Below are positions 33,343-44,212 of a DNA stretch of 64,000 nucleotides, one piece after another. Position numbers and translations under genes: made by a program. The DNA comes from Anomaloglossus baeobatrachus (lineage: Eukaryota; Chordata; Amphibia; Anura; Aromobatidae): assembly GCF_048569485.1 (NCBI RefSeq), contig NC_134356.1:535072556-535136555 (forward strand), written 5' to 3'. How positions within the stretch are numbered: the stretch's first letter is position 1; the number at the start of each line of letters is the position of its first letter. The notes under the pieces are model-generated. The model was given only the letters and a program-made list of their open reading frames with translations. It searched no databases and was not told the DNA's origin.

Positions 33343-34828
33343 TATTGCTGTGCCATAGCATTGCTGAATATTGTAAAACTCATGGTCTCCTTTGAAACCC
33401 AACCAGAGGCAATTTCAAGGGAGCGCTGCTATAACAAGCATGGAGGTCATCAGCAGACCCCTACGGTCATAGTAACCCTTCGCAACCCGAAATAACATAA
33501 TGGGTGCGCTGATGGTTGCTTAAAATGGCGTGCTCCCATGCCGACATGTGTTTAGTTCCTCTATCAGAGTTTGACAGTGTGATTAAACAGGTTAACAATG
33601 GCAGGCAGCGCTCCTCTCCACCAATGATTGTTAGCAGCAGGTCCTAGCTGTAAGACTCAGCCATTAGCTGCCGGGTATGGGAGGAGCTCACCTAGCACAA
33701 GTATGGCGGATGTTGTAAATGGGCTAAAAATCTATTCAGGAGGAAAAAGCTAGAAGCAGACTCCAGAAACAGTTCCCGTTCTCCATAGAACTTTATAAGC
33801 ACCTATTGACATCTATTTCAGTAATGGGAAAATCTGTATCCACTCAAGACTGGTTTTACCCGTGAATTGAGAAGATGAGGATAATTCAGTCCAGAAAGAG
33901 AAGAAACCGGATGTCTCTAATGACTTATTGCAAAATTTCTTATTTTCACATGTACGACGGATAAAACACATAAGACAATTACTCCTTAATTGTGCAGTGT
34001 GCATTTCATATTGTGCTCCCTCACCGCGGAGCCGCTCGTAAACTCGTTACACCCTCCTATAACTCCAAGCGTTGGATGTGAGCATGCTCCACCAGCAGAC
34101 ATAAGGGAACTACGTGCTCTAACCCTATTTACAAGCCTATAGATGTTCGTTTTATGGCATTAGCTGGTGAGGGATAATGTCGGAAAACTACTGAGCTTTA
34201 CATATCGAGCAATGTTATTTATGTAAACTAAGAGCTCTTTTAAGCTTTTTGTCTCTTGTTCACTTAATATTGAGTTTTAATACATAGAAATGCGCTCTCA
34301 GCACACTAAACAAATACAAAAAAAGAAATATACGCCAAATCATTCAATCAGCACCATTTAATAAATTAACATTTACATATTAGTTGGTCTGGTTTCTTAC
34401 ATAAATAACATATAAATGCAAATACGTAGTGATGAATTTAATTGCAATGTGTAAATCCTGGCGGATTGTAACGTCTCGATCCCATAATATTCCTATAAGG
34501 TGCTGGAGAAGGGAATGCACAATGCAAGGTGCAACCAACAGGTTAGATGAGCAAGTATGATAGCGTATCCCCTAGAAAGCAGCATATTTATACTCTGGTA
34601 ATGAGGAGCCCTGACCTGGGAACCCAACGAGGACACATGGCATGGGGATCTCTAAACCGTCTTCAACTATACAATATATAGTAATGAAGTGGAAACTATG
34701 ATGTTGGCAACTACAAAAAATGGACTGTGAACATATGGCTATTAACCCTTTAACAGCAGCTAATGACAGGTAATCAAATAGCAGCATATTGCACAAATCT
34801 TCAAAACTAGTCCACTAGCCGACTCCAA
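33343..34828. other. AEN 3' flank and probable 3' UTR; dispersed repeat at its left
   Basis: 33,400-33,680 looks like a decayed dispersed repeat. The part next to the AEN stop must contain the 3' UTR. Several ATTAAA candidates exist on the minus strand (for example at about 34,357-34,362), but none can be preferred from sequence alone. Confidence 0.4.
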
Positions 34829-35029
34829 TCATTTACAGTCTTCGTTGAGATCAGGTGGCCAGTACTGATCCTCCATGTACTGCTCATCCGCTGCGCTGTC
34901 TTCATCCACGTTGCTGTCGCTGAGCTGACATCTAATCAGGAGATCTTGCTCCACCTGCTCCGCCACCAACTTATAAAGCTCCATGCACGTCTGAGCGTCT
35001 TCAACTGACGAGTGCCCCTCACTACCAAC
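34829..35029 (-). CDS. AEN: AEN, last coding exon
   Basis: 66 residues plus TGA at 34829-34831. The acceptor is CTACTTCAG before GTTGGTAGTGAG. It holds the Exo III motif HSSVEDA (H291, D296), completing the DEDDh set, and ends with the family-specific tail EQYMEDQYWPPDL, which is nearly the same in mammalian AEN. The predicted protein is 351 residues, slightly longer than human AEN (about 325). All catalytic residues are present and no break was found. Confidence 0.93.
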   Translation of the reverse strand, partial: VGSEGHSSVEDAQTCMELYKLVAEQVEQDLLIRCQLSDSNVDEDSAADEQYMEDQYWPPDLNEDCK

Positions 35030-35430
35030 CTGAAGTAGTAAGAGCAATGTTAGCATTTATTAAAAAAAAAAAAAAAAAAAAAAAACACATTAAAAATAAA
35101 TAAAATGTGCATGTGTGGAATGTAAAGCATCAACCCCATTACAACTGCCTAATGGTGTTTCCATAAGTCCGTAATTGTGTTGTCTCCTTCCAATTATTCT
35201 TAGCCCTTACACTACAGAATCTCCAGGTTCAGCGACGTTTCTCCATTCTTTGTCGATTGGCAGCAGTGCTGCAGGCATGATGTTAACGCTGCAGCCTAAC
35301 AACAAAAGATTGGAGCAGCAGTGCTGGACTCAGGAAGGGAGAGTAACAGCTCTACATCTCTAAGCCTATGGGGTATTAATATTTGACATGGGACAGCCTC
35401 TTTAAATAGGGAGCACAATCACTGCACAAG

Positions 35431-35970
35431 AAAAGGCCGCTTTACACGCAACGACATCGCTAACGAGATGTCGTTGGGTTCACGGAATTCGTGACGCACA
35501 TCCGGCCTCGTTAGCGATGTCGCTGCGTGTGAAATGCACGAACAACCGTTAACAATCAAAATTACTTACCTGATCGTTGACGCGTCATTCCTTTCCCGAT
35601 TATCGTTGTTGTTGCAGGTTGTTCGTCGTTCCTGCGGCAGCACACATCGCTATGTGTGACACCGCAGGAACATTACCTTACCTGCAGCCGCCGGCAATGA
35701 GGAAGGAAGGAGGTGGGCGGGATGTTCGTCCCATTCATCTCCGCCCCTTCGCTTCTATTGGACAGCCGCTTAGTGACATCGCTGTGACGCCGATCGAACC
35801 GCCCCCCTTAGAAAGGGGGCGGTTCGCCGGCCACAGCGATGTCGCTAGGCAGGTATGTGTGATGGGTGTAAGCGTTGTTGTGCGCCACGGGCAACGATTT
35901 TCCCGTGACGCACAACCAAGTGGGGCGGGTACACTTGCTAGCAATATCTCTGCGTGTAAAGTGCCCTAAA
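35431..35970. mobile_element. MITE, family G (CTTTACACGC ends), copy 1
   Basis: Left end CGCTTTACACGCAACGACATCGCTAACG-like, right end GCGTGTAAAGTGCCCTAAAGG. The inner arms pair around an AGAAAGGGGG/CCCCCTT centre (35,800-35,820). Related copies are at 37,974-39,081 and 39,298-39,745. Confidence 0.75.
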
Positions 35971-36054
35971 GGCTCTACTTTGACCTGAAATGTCACAAGT
36001 TATATACCAAGAGAACTGTTTGCTGGTGCCTTTTCTAAATGTCCTGAGGATATA

Positions 36055-36425
36055 CAGTATGTCCACCGCCATTAACTTGAGAACGGCGGCAGCTATAGGC
36101 ATAGGAGTGGTGTCTAGGTATAGTATAGTAGCCATGCACTACGCAATGAAACCACCTATAGCGCCACCTGGTGGAAAACAACAGAGTTAGCATTTTTATC
36201 TCGAAAACGGAACGAGATAGAGAAAAAAAGTGAATTACAAAGTTGTAGGGCATCATCAATTCAATACGAATCGACACCTTGCATACATATAATTAGAACG
36301 TGTAAAACTCATAAGACTATGGACGTGAAGCGATACCTCATGGAGGCCTAGACACCACTTCTGGGCCTATAGCTGCCGCCGTTCTCAAGTTAATGGCAGT
36401 GGACAGGACATGGGTGGACACACTG
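36055..36425. mobile_element. Mariner/Tc1-type MITE
   Basis: 371 bp flanked by TA. Ends CAGTATGTCCACC and (reverse) CAGTGTGTCCACCC, with arms pairing for about 60 bp (CATTAACTTGAGAACGGCGG near 36,070 and its complement near 36,375). No coding sequence. Confidence 0.75.
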
Positions 36426-36605
36426 TATAACCTATACACACAGCTGTTGCCCTCATGACCAGTGACATGGAAGACTTCTCACTGAGCTCCCTCTTTATGC
36501 CGTCTTCCACACAGGGGTTGCCTGCAGTTTTCTGCCCTCCATAAATCCAATGAAATCATACAAAATACATGCAGATCAGTGAAGAAGAAAACAATCCATC
36601 CTTAC

Positions 36606-36806
36606 CTGTATCCTTTTCTGCAGAATAAGTAAAGCCAGTCTTTTCAAGGAAGCACTTGGTCTTTGCGGGAGTCCTGCCATCTGTTTCAGTAAAGTGATTT
36701 TACTGGTGTCTCTTGTTTGCTTCGTAGGATGGAAATATTTCAAAACGCTGAAATCGTGGTCTATTGCATGTCCAATCACCCGCTTACCCTTGAGAAGCTG
36801 CAGGAT
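36606..36806 (-). CDS. AEN: AEN, second coding exon
   Basis: 67 codons (residues 219-285), both boundaries phase 0. The acceptor is TTTCTTAG before ATC CTG CAG, the donor CAG|GTAAGG. It encodes the Exo II motif GHAIDHDF with D236, then HPTKQTRDTS and the helical stretch LKRLALLILQKRIQ. The intron to the first coding exon is only 341 bp (36,807-37,147). Confidence 0.93.
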
Positions 36807-37147
36807 CTAAGAAACCAGGACAGATTTAGTACAATATAAGCAGATATTAATGATACATTCATTGGCACTAATATAAGTGAAGATACATCGCAAGGTTATG
36901 CAATCACATTCAATCCAAGTATTATCTGTGAAGGTGTCTCCGCAGTTGGACCTCAAGCAATGAAAGTTACGGGTCTCCAGCTGGAATGTATGACAATTTC
37001 TATATGACAGACATCATACAGTGCATGTGATGCGTGTTCAGGATCTGCAGGCTTCTACTCCAGATATTGAGGCTCGATTGCAAATACATAGCACTGTGTA
37101 AACACGTCCCGACAGAATCTGCACAAGTTACAACCTATATAACTTAC

Positions 37148-37801
37148 CTCTTTGTGAGCCATCTTGAATGTGACTGCATTTCGCAGATGTTTTCTGGTAA
37201 TGCCGCTCCACCGTGTTCTGTAATCCGTTACTGGCAGCTCTGGTTTTACATATTTATCGTATAAGACCTCTCCCAGGTGGTTGACCACACTGCATCGTGC
37301 CAACTCACTGATCTTCCCACCAGGACCAGTACCAACCATTTCACAGTCAATGGCAACACATTTCTCAAGACTTAGCCAAGAAGTAGGTGAAGAAGCCCTA
37401 CTGGAAGGAGTGCTGCCATCCATGGACATGCCACTATCGTAATCACAAGCCAGAGAGTGTACAGAGAGTAATGTAGCCTTCACTGGTATAGCAGCATGTG
37501 GAGCTTTACTCCCATCAAGTCTCATAGGCTGACCAACTTCATCTCTCCGAGGACAACTTGGGAAGCTGCCCTCGCCATGGAAGGAACATAAATGTTCCTC
37601 AGACCTGTACTTCTGAAGTAGACCGCGGTCCTGGAGAAATGCTTTACGTAACAAGAAGCGCTGATGCTTTCTGCTCTTCCTTCGACTTCTGACACGTATA
37701 TCTTTAGGTTCACGTCTAGGTTTATCTGTCTGAGGCACTTCCATGCTGTCAGTGGACTGCGGAAACCCATGGAAAAGACCAGTGGAAGAGCTACTATTCA
37801 T
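37148..37801 (-). CDS. AEN: AEN (apoptosis-enhancing nuclease), first coding exon
   Basis: AEN is a nuclear 3'-5' DEDDh exonuclease of the ISG20/REXO4 family that digests DNA and RNA and is induced by p53 in mammals. This exon encodes residues 1-218. Residues about 27-56 are strongly basic ([19 protein letters not shown]), fitting nuclear/nucleolar targeting. The Exo I motif is [11 protein letters not shown] with D152 and E154, followed by [10 protein letters not shown] and [10 protein letters not shown], which closely match mammalian AEN. The exon ends in phase 0 after ...AHKE at a GTAAGT donor (37141-37147). A splice acceptor (T-rich tract then AG at 37814-37815) lies 12 bp upstream of the ATG, so translation starts at the beginning of exon 2. 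REXO4 or ISG20 are less likely because of the C-terminal match. Confidence 0.93.
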
Positions 37802-37973
37802 TTTGTCGAATGGCTAAAAAAAAAAACCAAAAAAAATAAAGTGAGACAACAAATAGGATTAGTACAAAAGTGGACAAAGCTACAACGTTAACATTCTCGA
37901 CCATAGGCTCTCAACCTGAAGTGCTTGTGCCTTCAGAAGAATACAAGTTGCTCATAGCATGGTCTAAAGGGCA

Positions 37974-39081
37974 CTTTACACGCTGCAATATCGGTATCGA
38001 TATCACTAGCGAGCGTACCCGCCCCGTCAGTTGTGCGACACGGGCAAATCGCTGCCTGTGGCGCACATCGCTTACACCCATCACACGGACTTACCTTCCC
38101 TGCGACGTCGCTGTGGCCAGTGAACCTCCTCCTTTCTAGCCGTCCAATAGAAGCAGAGGGGCGGAGATGAGCAGTCGGAATATCCCGCCCACCTCCTTTG
38201 TTCCTCATTGCCGGTGGACGCAGGTAAGGCTAAGTTCACACATCCTGTGTTTTGCATCAGTCACAATCCGTCGCCTTGAGGAATTACGGAATCCTGCAAA
38301 ATATTTTGCAGGAATCCTGTATTTCCCCATAGACTTCTATTAGTGACGGATTGCGACTGATGATCCTGCGTTGCATCCGCTGCGTCGCGGTCCGTCGTTT
38401 TTGAATGACCGCCGAGCGGGGAGCAACGCAGAATGTAACGTTTTTCGGGCCGTCAAAATTAACGCGCCGCGCAGGAATCCGTCGCCATCCGTCAAGCTTG
38501 TAATGCATGTCTATGGTGCTGGATTCCGTCGTAATCCGTCTTACAACGGAATCCAGCGCAGGATTCCGTCATTCTCTACTGAGCATGCCCAGCATGCTTG
38601 GCACGCCCACTGGGCTGTCCCAAACACAGACGGATCATGACTGATCCGTCAAAAAACGGACGCACAGCGGATGTAACGGACGCAACTGATCCGTTTTTTC
38701 ACAGGATTCCTGTGAAAGGAATCCTGTGAAAAACACATCAGTTGCATCAGTTGACATCTTGAAAATGACTGATCCGTTGCTGACGGACCTGACGGATTGA
38801 AAACACAGGATGTGTGAACTTAGCCTTAGATGTTCGTCGTTCCTGCGGTGTCACACATAGCGATGTGTGATGCCGCAGGAACGACGAACAACCAGCGGCA
38901 TGCACCACCAATGATCTTATGAAAAGGAGCGACGTGTCAACGATTTTTGACGTTTTTGCGATCGCTGAGCGTCGCTCCTGTCATATGCTGCAATGTCGCT
39001 AAAGACGCCGGATGTGCGTCACAAACCTGTGACCCCGACGATATATCGTTAGCGATGTCGCAGCGTGTAAAGCACCCTTTA
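37974..39081. mobile_element. MITE, family G, copy 2, with another MITE inside
   Basis: Ends TAAAGGGCACTTTACACGCTG and (reverse) TAAAGGGTGCTTTACACGCTG, perfectly facing. The internal sequence GATATCACTAGCGAGCGTAC and the palindrome ATATATCGTTAGCGATGTCG follow the other copies. A 600-bp element is inserted at 38,227-38,826. Confidence 0.85.
38227..38826. mobile_element. 600-bp MITE with AGGCTAAGTTCACAC ends, nested in G copy 2
   Basis: TA on both flanks. Left AGGCTAAGTTCACACATCCT, right the exact reverse (AGGATGTGTGAACTTAGCCT). The interior is rich in the word GGATTCCGTC and its complement. Similar ends (AGGCTATGTTCACAC) appear at 50,497 and 58,791. Confidence 0.85.
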
Positions 39082-39297
39082 GAGTAAAGTCATCCAAACT
39101 CACCAATTCCAGCTCATCTGGTTCACATTTCCCCTACGACTGATGTTGGATGAGCGAGGGACTGGGCTGGTGATAAATGTGAATGGACTATCTTATACAG
39201 ACTCATGAATCTAGAATGTATCCCTATGGAATAATGACTGTTGCTGATTTTAAAGCTTACATATTTACCCATTAGGGTATGTGCACACAACGTCTTA

Positions 39298-39745
39298 GGC
39301 GGGCTTTACACGCTACGATATCGCTAAAGCGATCTCGTTGGGGTCACGGAATTTGTGACGCACATTCGGCCGCTTTAGCGATGTCATTGTGTGTGACACC
39401 TATGAGCGATTTGGAATTGTCGCAAAAACGTTCAAAATCGCTAATTGGTGACATGCCCCCCTATTCCCAATTATCGTTGCTGCTGCAGTAACGCTGTTTG
39501 TCGTTCCTGCTGCAGCACACATCGCTATGTGTGACACCGCTGGAACGACAAACATCTCCTTACTTGCGTCCACCGGAAAAGGAGGAAGGAGGTGGGCGGC
39601 ATGTTCCGGCCGCTCATCTCCGCCCCTCCTTTTCTATTGGGCGGCGATTCAGTGACGCTGCTGTGACACTAAACGAACCGCCCCCTTAGAAAGGAGGCGG
39701 TTCGCCGGTCACAGCGACGTTGCTGAGCAGGTATGTGCGTGTGAC
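39298..39745. mobile_element. MITE, family G, copy 3 (right end lost)
   Basis: Starts GGCGGGCTTTACACGCTACG and follows copy 1 closely (TCACGGAATTTGTGACGCACAT, AAGGAGGCGGTTCGCCGGTC) but stops short of the right terminal repeat. Just upstream (39,273-39,292) is AGGGTATGTGCACACAACGT, the end of a different MITE family also seen at 58,323. Confidence 0.75.
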
Positions 39746-40216
39746 GCTGCCGTAGTGTGCAGATCTCCAATCCAAACCGCACCAGAAGTCAGTTAGGCAA
39801 GTTTACGCAAGTTTGGATAATTCTGCAGGAAATCTCTCCAAATATCTGCAGTAGCTAATTCACATCAAATCATGTTTAGTCTAACAGCTCTTTGTGCAAC
39901 TACTTGTGGCCCATTCATAGACTTAAAATGTCCGAGCTGTCCGCAGAATATACTTTGCAATGATGTTCTCATAAGTCACTGCAAATTAAGGAGCTGCATG
40001 AGACTGTCAGAGACGTCCGCACTCCCCAGAGAAGGCAGAAGTGGTTAAATACCACCTCTGCCGCGCTGATCGGTACAAATAGCTGTGAAGAAGAAAAGCT
40101 GCCATATACTTACATGAAAAAATGCTCAAAAAGGTCTTTTTTGACATTATGGTGTATTCAAAGTGTGAAATGAATGAATGAATAAAAAAAAATTAGGAAG
40201 AAGGGGAAAAAAAATC

Positions 40217-40666
40217 TTAAAGGGAACCTGTCAGCAGAAATTTTGCCCTAAACCTAAAGGTTTCCCCTTCTGCAGCTCGTGGGCTGCATTCTAGCAAGGT
40301 TCCTATAGTTATTCTGCCCCCTTTTAGATCAAAGTAAATAGTTTATAAAGAGGTACCTTTCAGTTTGAAAATCTTGTTAATGGTACACGGGGGCGGGCTG
40401 TCTGGTGTCCGTTACTGTCCCTCCTGCCGCTTTAGGCCATCCCCCCAACCCTCATTTACATACCTCAGGACGCCGCCCAGTGCGTCCGATGTCTCGCGCA
40501 TGCGCCGTGCCACTGTAGCGGGACTGTGCACAGTGTGACCGCTGGTGACGTTGCGCAAGCACGAGATTACGGGCGGCGCTGTGATTTTCATCAGCAAGCT
40601 CCCGCCCATAATCTCGTGCCCACACTTTCCCCTCTGCCTCCACCATTGCGCAATGTCACCAGCGGT
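40217..40666. mobile_element. T2-like MITE fragment
   Basis: Starts TTAAAGGGAACCTGTCAGCA. The centre is an inverted repeat (GCACGAGATTACGGGCGG near 40,558 and CCGCCCATAATCTCGTGC near 40,602). It is joined directly to a fragment of the 15,488-type family at about 40,667 without its own right end, so it is chimeric. Confidence 0.65.
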
Positions 40667-41150
40667 CACTAGGTTTTTCCCCATATAATCTGCAGCCACC
40701 ACCAGTGAGCTCTTATATACGGCATTCTAGAATACTGTATATAAGAGGCCAGGCCGCTCTGTATAATGTAATAAAACAGGTTTTCTTAGTCACCCATCAG
40801 GTGGTCCGGTCCAATGAGAGTCGCTGGTCTTGATCTGGTGCCTCCTCACTTCTATGTGCATGATGCGGTCTATGTCATCCACACATCGTCCTCCATTACA
40901 ATCTTCTCTCTGCCCTGCCGGGAGCAAAGTACTGTAATGAGCATGTGCACCTTTTCCTGCACATTACAGTACTTTGCTCTGCCCTCAGCATGGCAGAGAA
41001 GAGTGTAATGGAGGACACTGTGGATGATGTAAGGCACGTCATCCACACAAATCATCAAAAGAGGACAGTGATCGCAAGCAGAGAGGAGGCGCCAGATCAA
41101 GACCAGCAACGCCCATCGGATCGGACGGCCCAATAGGTGAATATAAGTGG
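40667..41150. mobile_element. T2-like MITE fragment of the 15,488 family
   Basis: Begins TCACTAGGTTTTTCCCCATAT, then GCTCTTATATACGGCATTCTA / TACTGTATATAAGAGGCC. A central palindrome surrounds 40,920-40,985 (AGCAAAGTACTGTAATG and CATTACAGTACTTTGCT). It ends in the A-rich run at 41,155. Confidence 0.65.
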
Positions 41151-41956
41151 TGGGAAAAAAAAAAAAAAAAGAAAAAAAAAAGAATTGCGCTTTTATTGCC
41201 ATATTCCAAAATCATATGTTCTCATTTTTCGGGATCTGGGTTCAGTGGACACATGACCACAAGTATAAGATTTGCATACTTCAGGCCACATTCTCACAAG
41301 AGGTCCTCTGCTCCGCTCCAGAAATATGCAACTCACATACTGACGGTCACATGACTGCCGCCAACAGTACCAGAGAATCCTGACAGTGAGAAGAGTGCAC
41401 ACTGTAAGGATTCAGGGGTCTACCTACAGTCACAGCAGACCAGACAAAGCCTTAAGAGGTGATGTCAGGGATTAATATTTATGAAGCTTGGGATTATAGA
41501 TATAGAAACAGACAAGTATCACATACACACTATCCCTGCGTCCAGCACTGCCTCTCTGCCGTTGTGCTAGTTGACCGCTGCAGCCAATCACTCTGCTCAC
41601 CTGCGACATCACCACAGTAAGTGATTGAAAACCAAGGCAGCGGTGGAAGGTACAGGGTAGCACATGCTGGGGTAAGCTCGGACCCCCCTTATACACTGTG
41701 GCTGGTGGCATATGGTAATGTCTGACACAAGAATGGGGCACAGGGGGGAGTAGGGATTAAAACCCTCAACATGGAAGATTTATCCCCGGATCTGATGTAT
41801 GAGCGGCTGGTAGAGGGGAATCCTGCGCATTACCACAGCTCCCATTACTACAGTACAGGCTGCCCTGTGTGGTGACCATGGCAGCTGATCTATCAGTGCT
41901 CGTGTGCCGCTAGAGCCCCGGGGCCGCCCGCTCCTCACCGCTCTGACCACACTCAC

Positions 41957-42125
41957 CGAACACACACCGCAGCCCCGGAGATCTCTGGACTCCCCTCCAC
42001 GTGTTACAGTGCCGGCTTCTCTGCTCTCATGCCCGGGCATGTTCCTGAGCTGAGTGTCTGTGATTGGCTGTTTCCTAGAGGTCCCGCCCTACAAGTGTTT
42101 CTGATTGGCTAAGCTAGGACTGTAT
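41957..42125 (-). promoter_or_regulatory. Inferred AEN promoter and non-coding first exon
   Basis: On the minus strand there is a strong donor TTCG|GTGAGTG at 41951-41957, downstream of a GC-rich, CpG-containing block (41,890-42,000). Upstream of it lie two CCAAT boxes (AGCCAATCAC and AGCCAATCAG on the minus strand, about 42,061-42,071 and 42,102-42,111) and a p53-like site at 42,025-42,044. A non-coding exon ending at 41,957 would splice to the acceptor at 37,814. This is inference from signals and gene position; no transcript was available. Confidence 0.5.
42025..42044. promoter_or_regulatory. Candidate p53 response element
   Basis: TCTCATGCCC followed directly by GGGCATGTTC. The second half is a perfect RRRCWWGYYY half-site; the first matches the CWWGYYY core (7 of 10). 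Mammalian AEN is a direct p53 target, which gives the match its interest. Confidence 0.5.
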
Positions 42126-42351
42126 ATGGAATACAGGAAATAGAAATGGAGTGACATCACCACACTAGACTGCCTGAGGCGCAGCCGGCTGCACCACGTG
42201 ACTGCAGACGTCACCGACCACACACGTTCTGGGAAATTTCATGTATGAATCTCGTATCATGGAGTGACGCTCCTGCCTGCACCCCCCGGGGAAGGCTGAT
42301 AACAGGAGGCGAGCAAACAATGTGTGACTGCAGAAAGCCTGGAGACCAGAG

Positions 42352-44130
42352 GAGCATGAGAATGTGTGACAGGAGGAACAGCAGAAGAATATGTGACAGG
42401 AGGAAGGCGAGGGACAGGAGGAACAGCAGAAGAATGTGTGACAGGAGGAACAGCACAAGAATGTGTGACAGGAGGAAGGCAAGGGACAGGAGGAACAGCA
42501 GAAGAATTTGTGACAGGAGGAAGGCGAGGGACAGGAGGAACAGGAGAAGAATGTGTGACAGGAGGAACAGCAGAAGAATGAGAGTGACAGGAGGAAGGCA
42601 AGTGACAGGAGGAACAGCAGAAGAATGTGTGACAGGAGGAACAGCAGAAGAATGTGTGACAGGAGGAAGGCGAGGGACAGGACTAACAGGAGAAGAATGT
42701 GTGACAGGAGGAAGGCGAGTGACAGGAGGAACAGCAGAAGAATGTGTGACAGGAGGAAGGCGAGTGACAGGAGGAACAGCAGAAGAATGTGTGACAGGAG
42801 GAACAGCAGAAGAATGTGTGACAGGAGGAACAGCAGAAGAATGAGAGTGACAGGAGGAAGGCGAGTGACAGGAGGAACAGCAGAAGAATGTGTGACAGGA
42901 GGAACAGCAGAAGAATGTGTGACAGGAGGAAGGCGAGGGACAGGAGTAATAGGAGAAGAATGTGTGACAGGAGGAAGGCGAGTGACAGGAGGAACAGCAG
43001 AAGAATGTGTGACAGGAGGAAGGCGAGTGACAGGAGGAACAGCAGAAGAATGTGTGACAGGAAGAAGGCGAGTGACAGGAGGAACAGCAGAAGAATGTGT
43101 GACAGGAGGAAGGCGAGTGACAGGAGGAAGGCGAGTGACAGGAGGAACAGCAGAAGAATGTGTGACAGGAGGAAGGCGAGTGACAGGAGGAACAGCAGAA
43201 GAATGTGTGACAGGAGGAAGGCGAGTGACAGGAGGAACAGCAGAAGAATGTGTGACAGGAGGAAGGCGAGTGACTGGAGGAACAGCAGAAGAATGTGTGA
43301 CAGGAGGAAGTCGAGTGACAGGAGGAACAGCAGAAAAATGTGTGACAGGAGGAAGGCGAGTGACAGGAGGAACAGCAGAAGAATGTGTGACAGGAGGAAG
43401 GCGAGTGACAGGAGGAACAGCAGAAGAATGTGACAGGAGGAAGGCGAGTGACAGGAGGAACAGCAGAAGAATGTGTGACAGGAGGAAGGCGAGTGACAGG
43501 AGGAACAGTAGAAGAATGTGTGACAGGAGGAACAGCAGAAGAATGTGTGACAGGAGGAACAGCAGAAGAATGTGTGACAGGAGGAACAGCAGAAGAATGT
43601 GTGACAGGAGGAAGGCGAGTGACAGGAGGAAGGCGAGTGACAGGAGGAACAGCAGAAGAATGTGTGACAGGAGGAAGGCGAGTGACAGGAGGAACAGCAG
43701 AAGAATGTGTGACAGGAGGAAGTCGAGTGACAGGAGGAACAGCAGAAGAATGTGTGACAGGAGGAAGGCGAGTGACAGGAGGAACAGCAGAAGAATGTGT
43801 GACAGGAGGAAGGCGAGTGACAGGAGGAACAGCAGAAGAATGTGTGACAGGAGGAAGGCGAGTGACAGGAGGAACAGCAGAAGAATGTGTGACAGGAGGA
43901 AGGCGAGTGACAGGAGGAACAGCAGAAGAATGTGTGACAGGAGGAAGGCGAGTGACAGGAGGAACAGCAGAAGAATGTGTGACAGGAGGAAGGCGAGTGA
44001 CAGGAGGAACAGCAGAAGAATGTGTGACAGGAGGAAGGCGAGTGACAGGAGGAACAGCAGAAGAATGTGTGACAGGAGGAAGTCGAGTGACAGGAGGAAC
44101 AGCAGAAGAATGTGTGACAGGAGGAGACAA
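42352..44130. repeat. Purine-rich minisatellite, 45-bp composite unit (27 + 18)
   Basis: The unit is a 27-bp module (GACAGGAGGAACAGCAGAAG plus AATGTGT) and an 18-bp module (GACAGGAGGAAGGCGAGT). Most of the array alternates the two; some stretches repeat only one. About 40 composite units. Both module lengths are multiples of three, so very long open frames exist on both strands; they are not genes. Starts about 230 bp from the inferred AEN promoter. Confidence 0.93.
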
Positions 44131-44212
44131 GGCTGAAGTTGGTTTCTTAATCGGCAGTTTCATATTCAGCAATGATTTATTTTCTGTTTTTCTATAAGTT
44201 TAATAACATACA

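Larger units (their letters stand above)
35030..36605 (-). other. AEN intron with two MITEs
   Basis: Contains an A-run at about 35,060-35,084, a MITE at 35,431-35,970 and a mariner-type MITE at 36,055-36,425. The rest shows nothing specific. Confidence 0.7.
37814..41956 (-). other. Inferred first intron of AEN, filled with MITEs
   Basis: The interval lies between the acceptor just upstream of the AEN ATG and the inferred non-coding exon 1. It holds family G MITE copies 2 and 3, a nested 600-bp MITE, a chimeric T2-like block (40,217-41,150) and an A-rich run at about 41,155-41,180. 41,185-41,956 shows nothing recognisable. Confidence 0.55.

Noticed and set aside
36055-36425. Hairpin as a microRNA precursor
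   Set aside because: The long inverted repeat is better explained as a MITE with TA flanks; no short stem with typical precursor geometry stands out.
37055-37147. Extension of the AEN first coding exon to the next stop
   Set aside because: A consensus GTAAGT donor follows residue 218, and the following exon resumes the family alignment in phase 0; the extension is intron.
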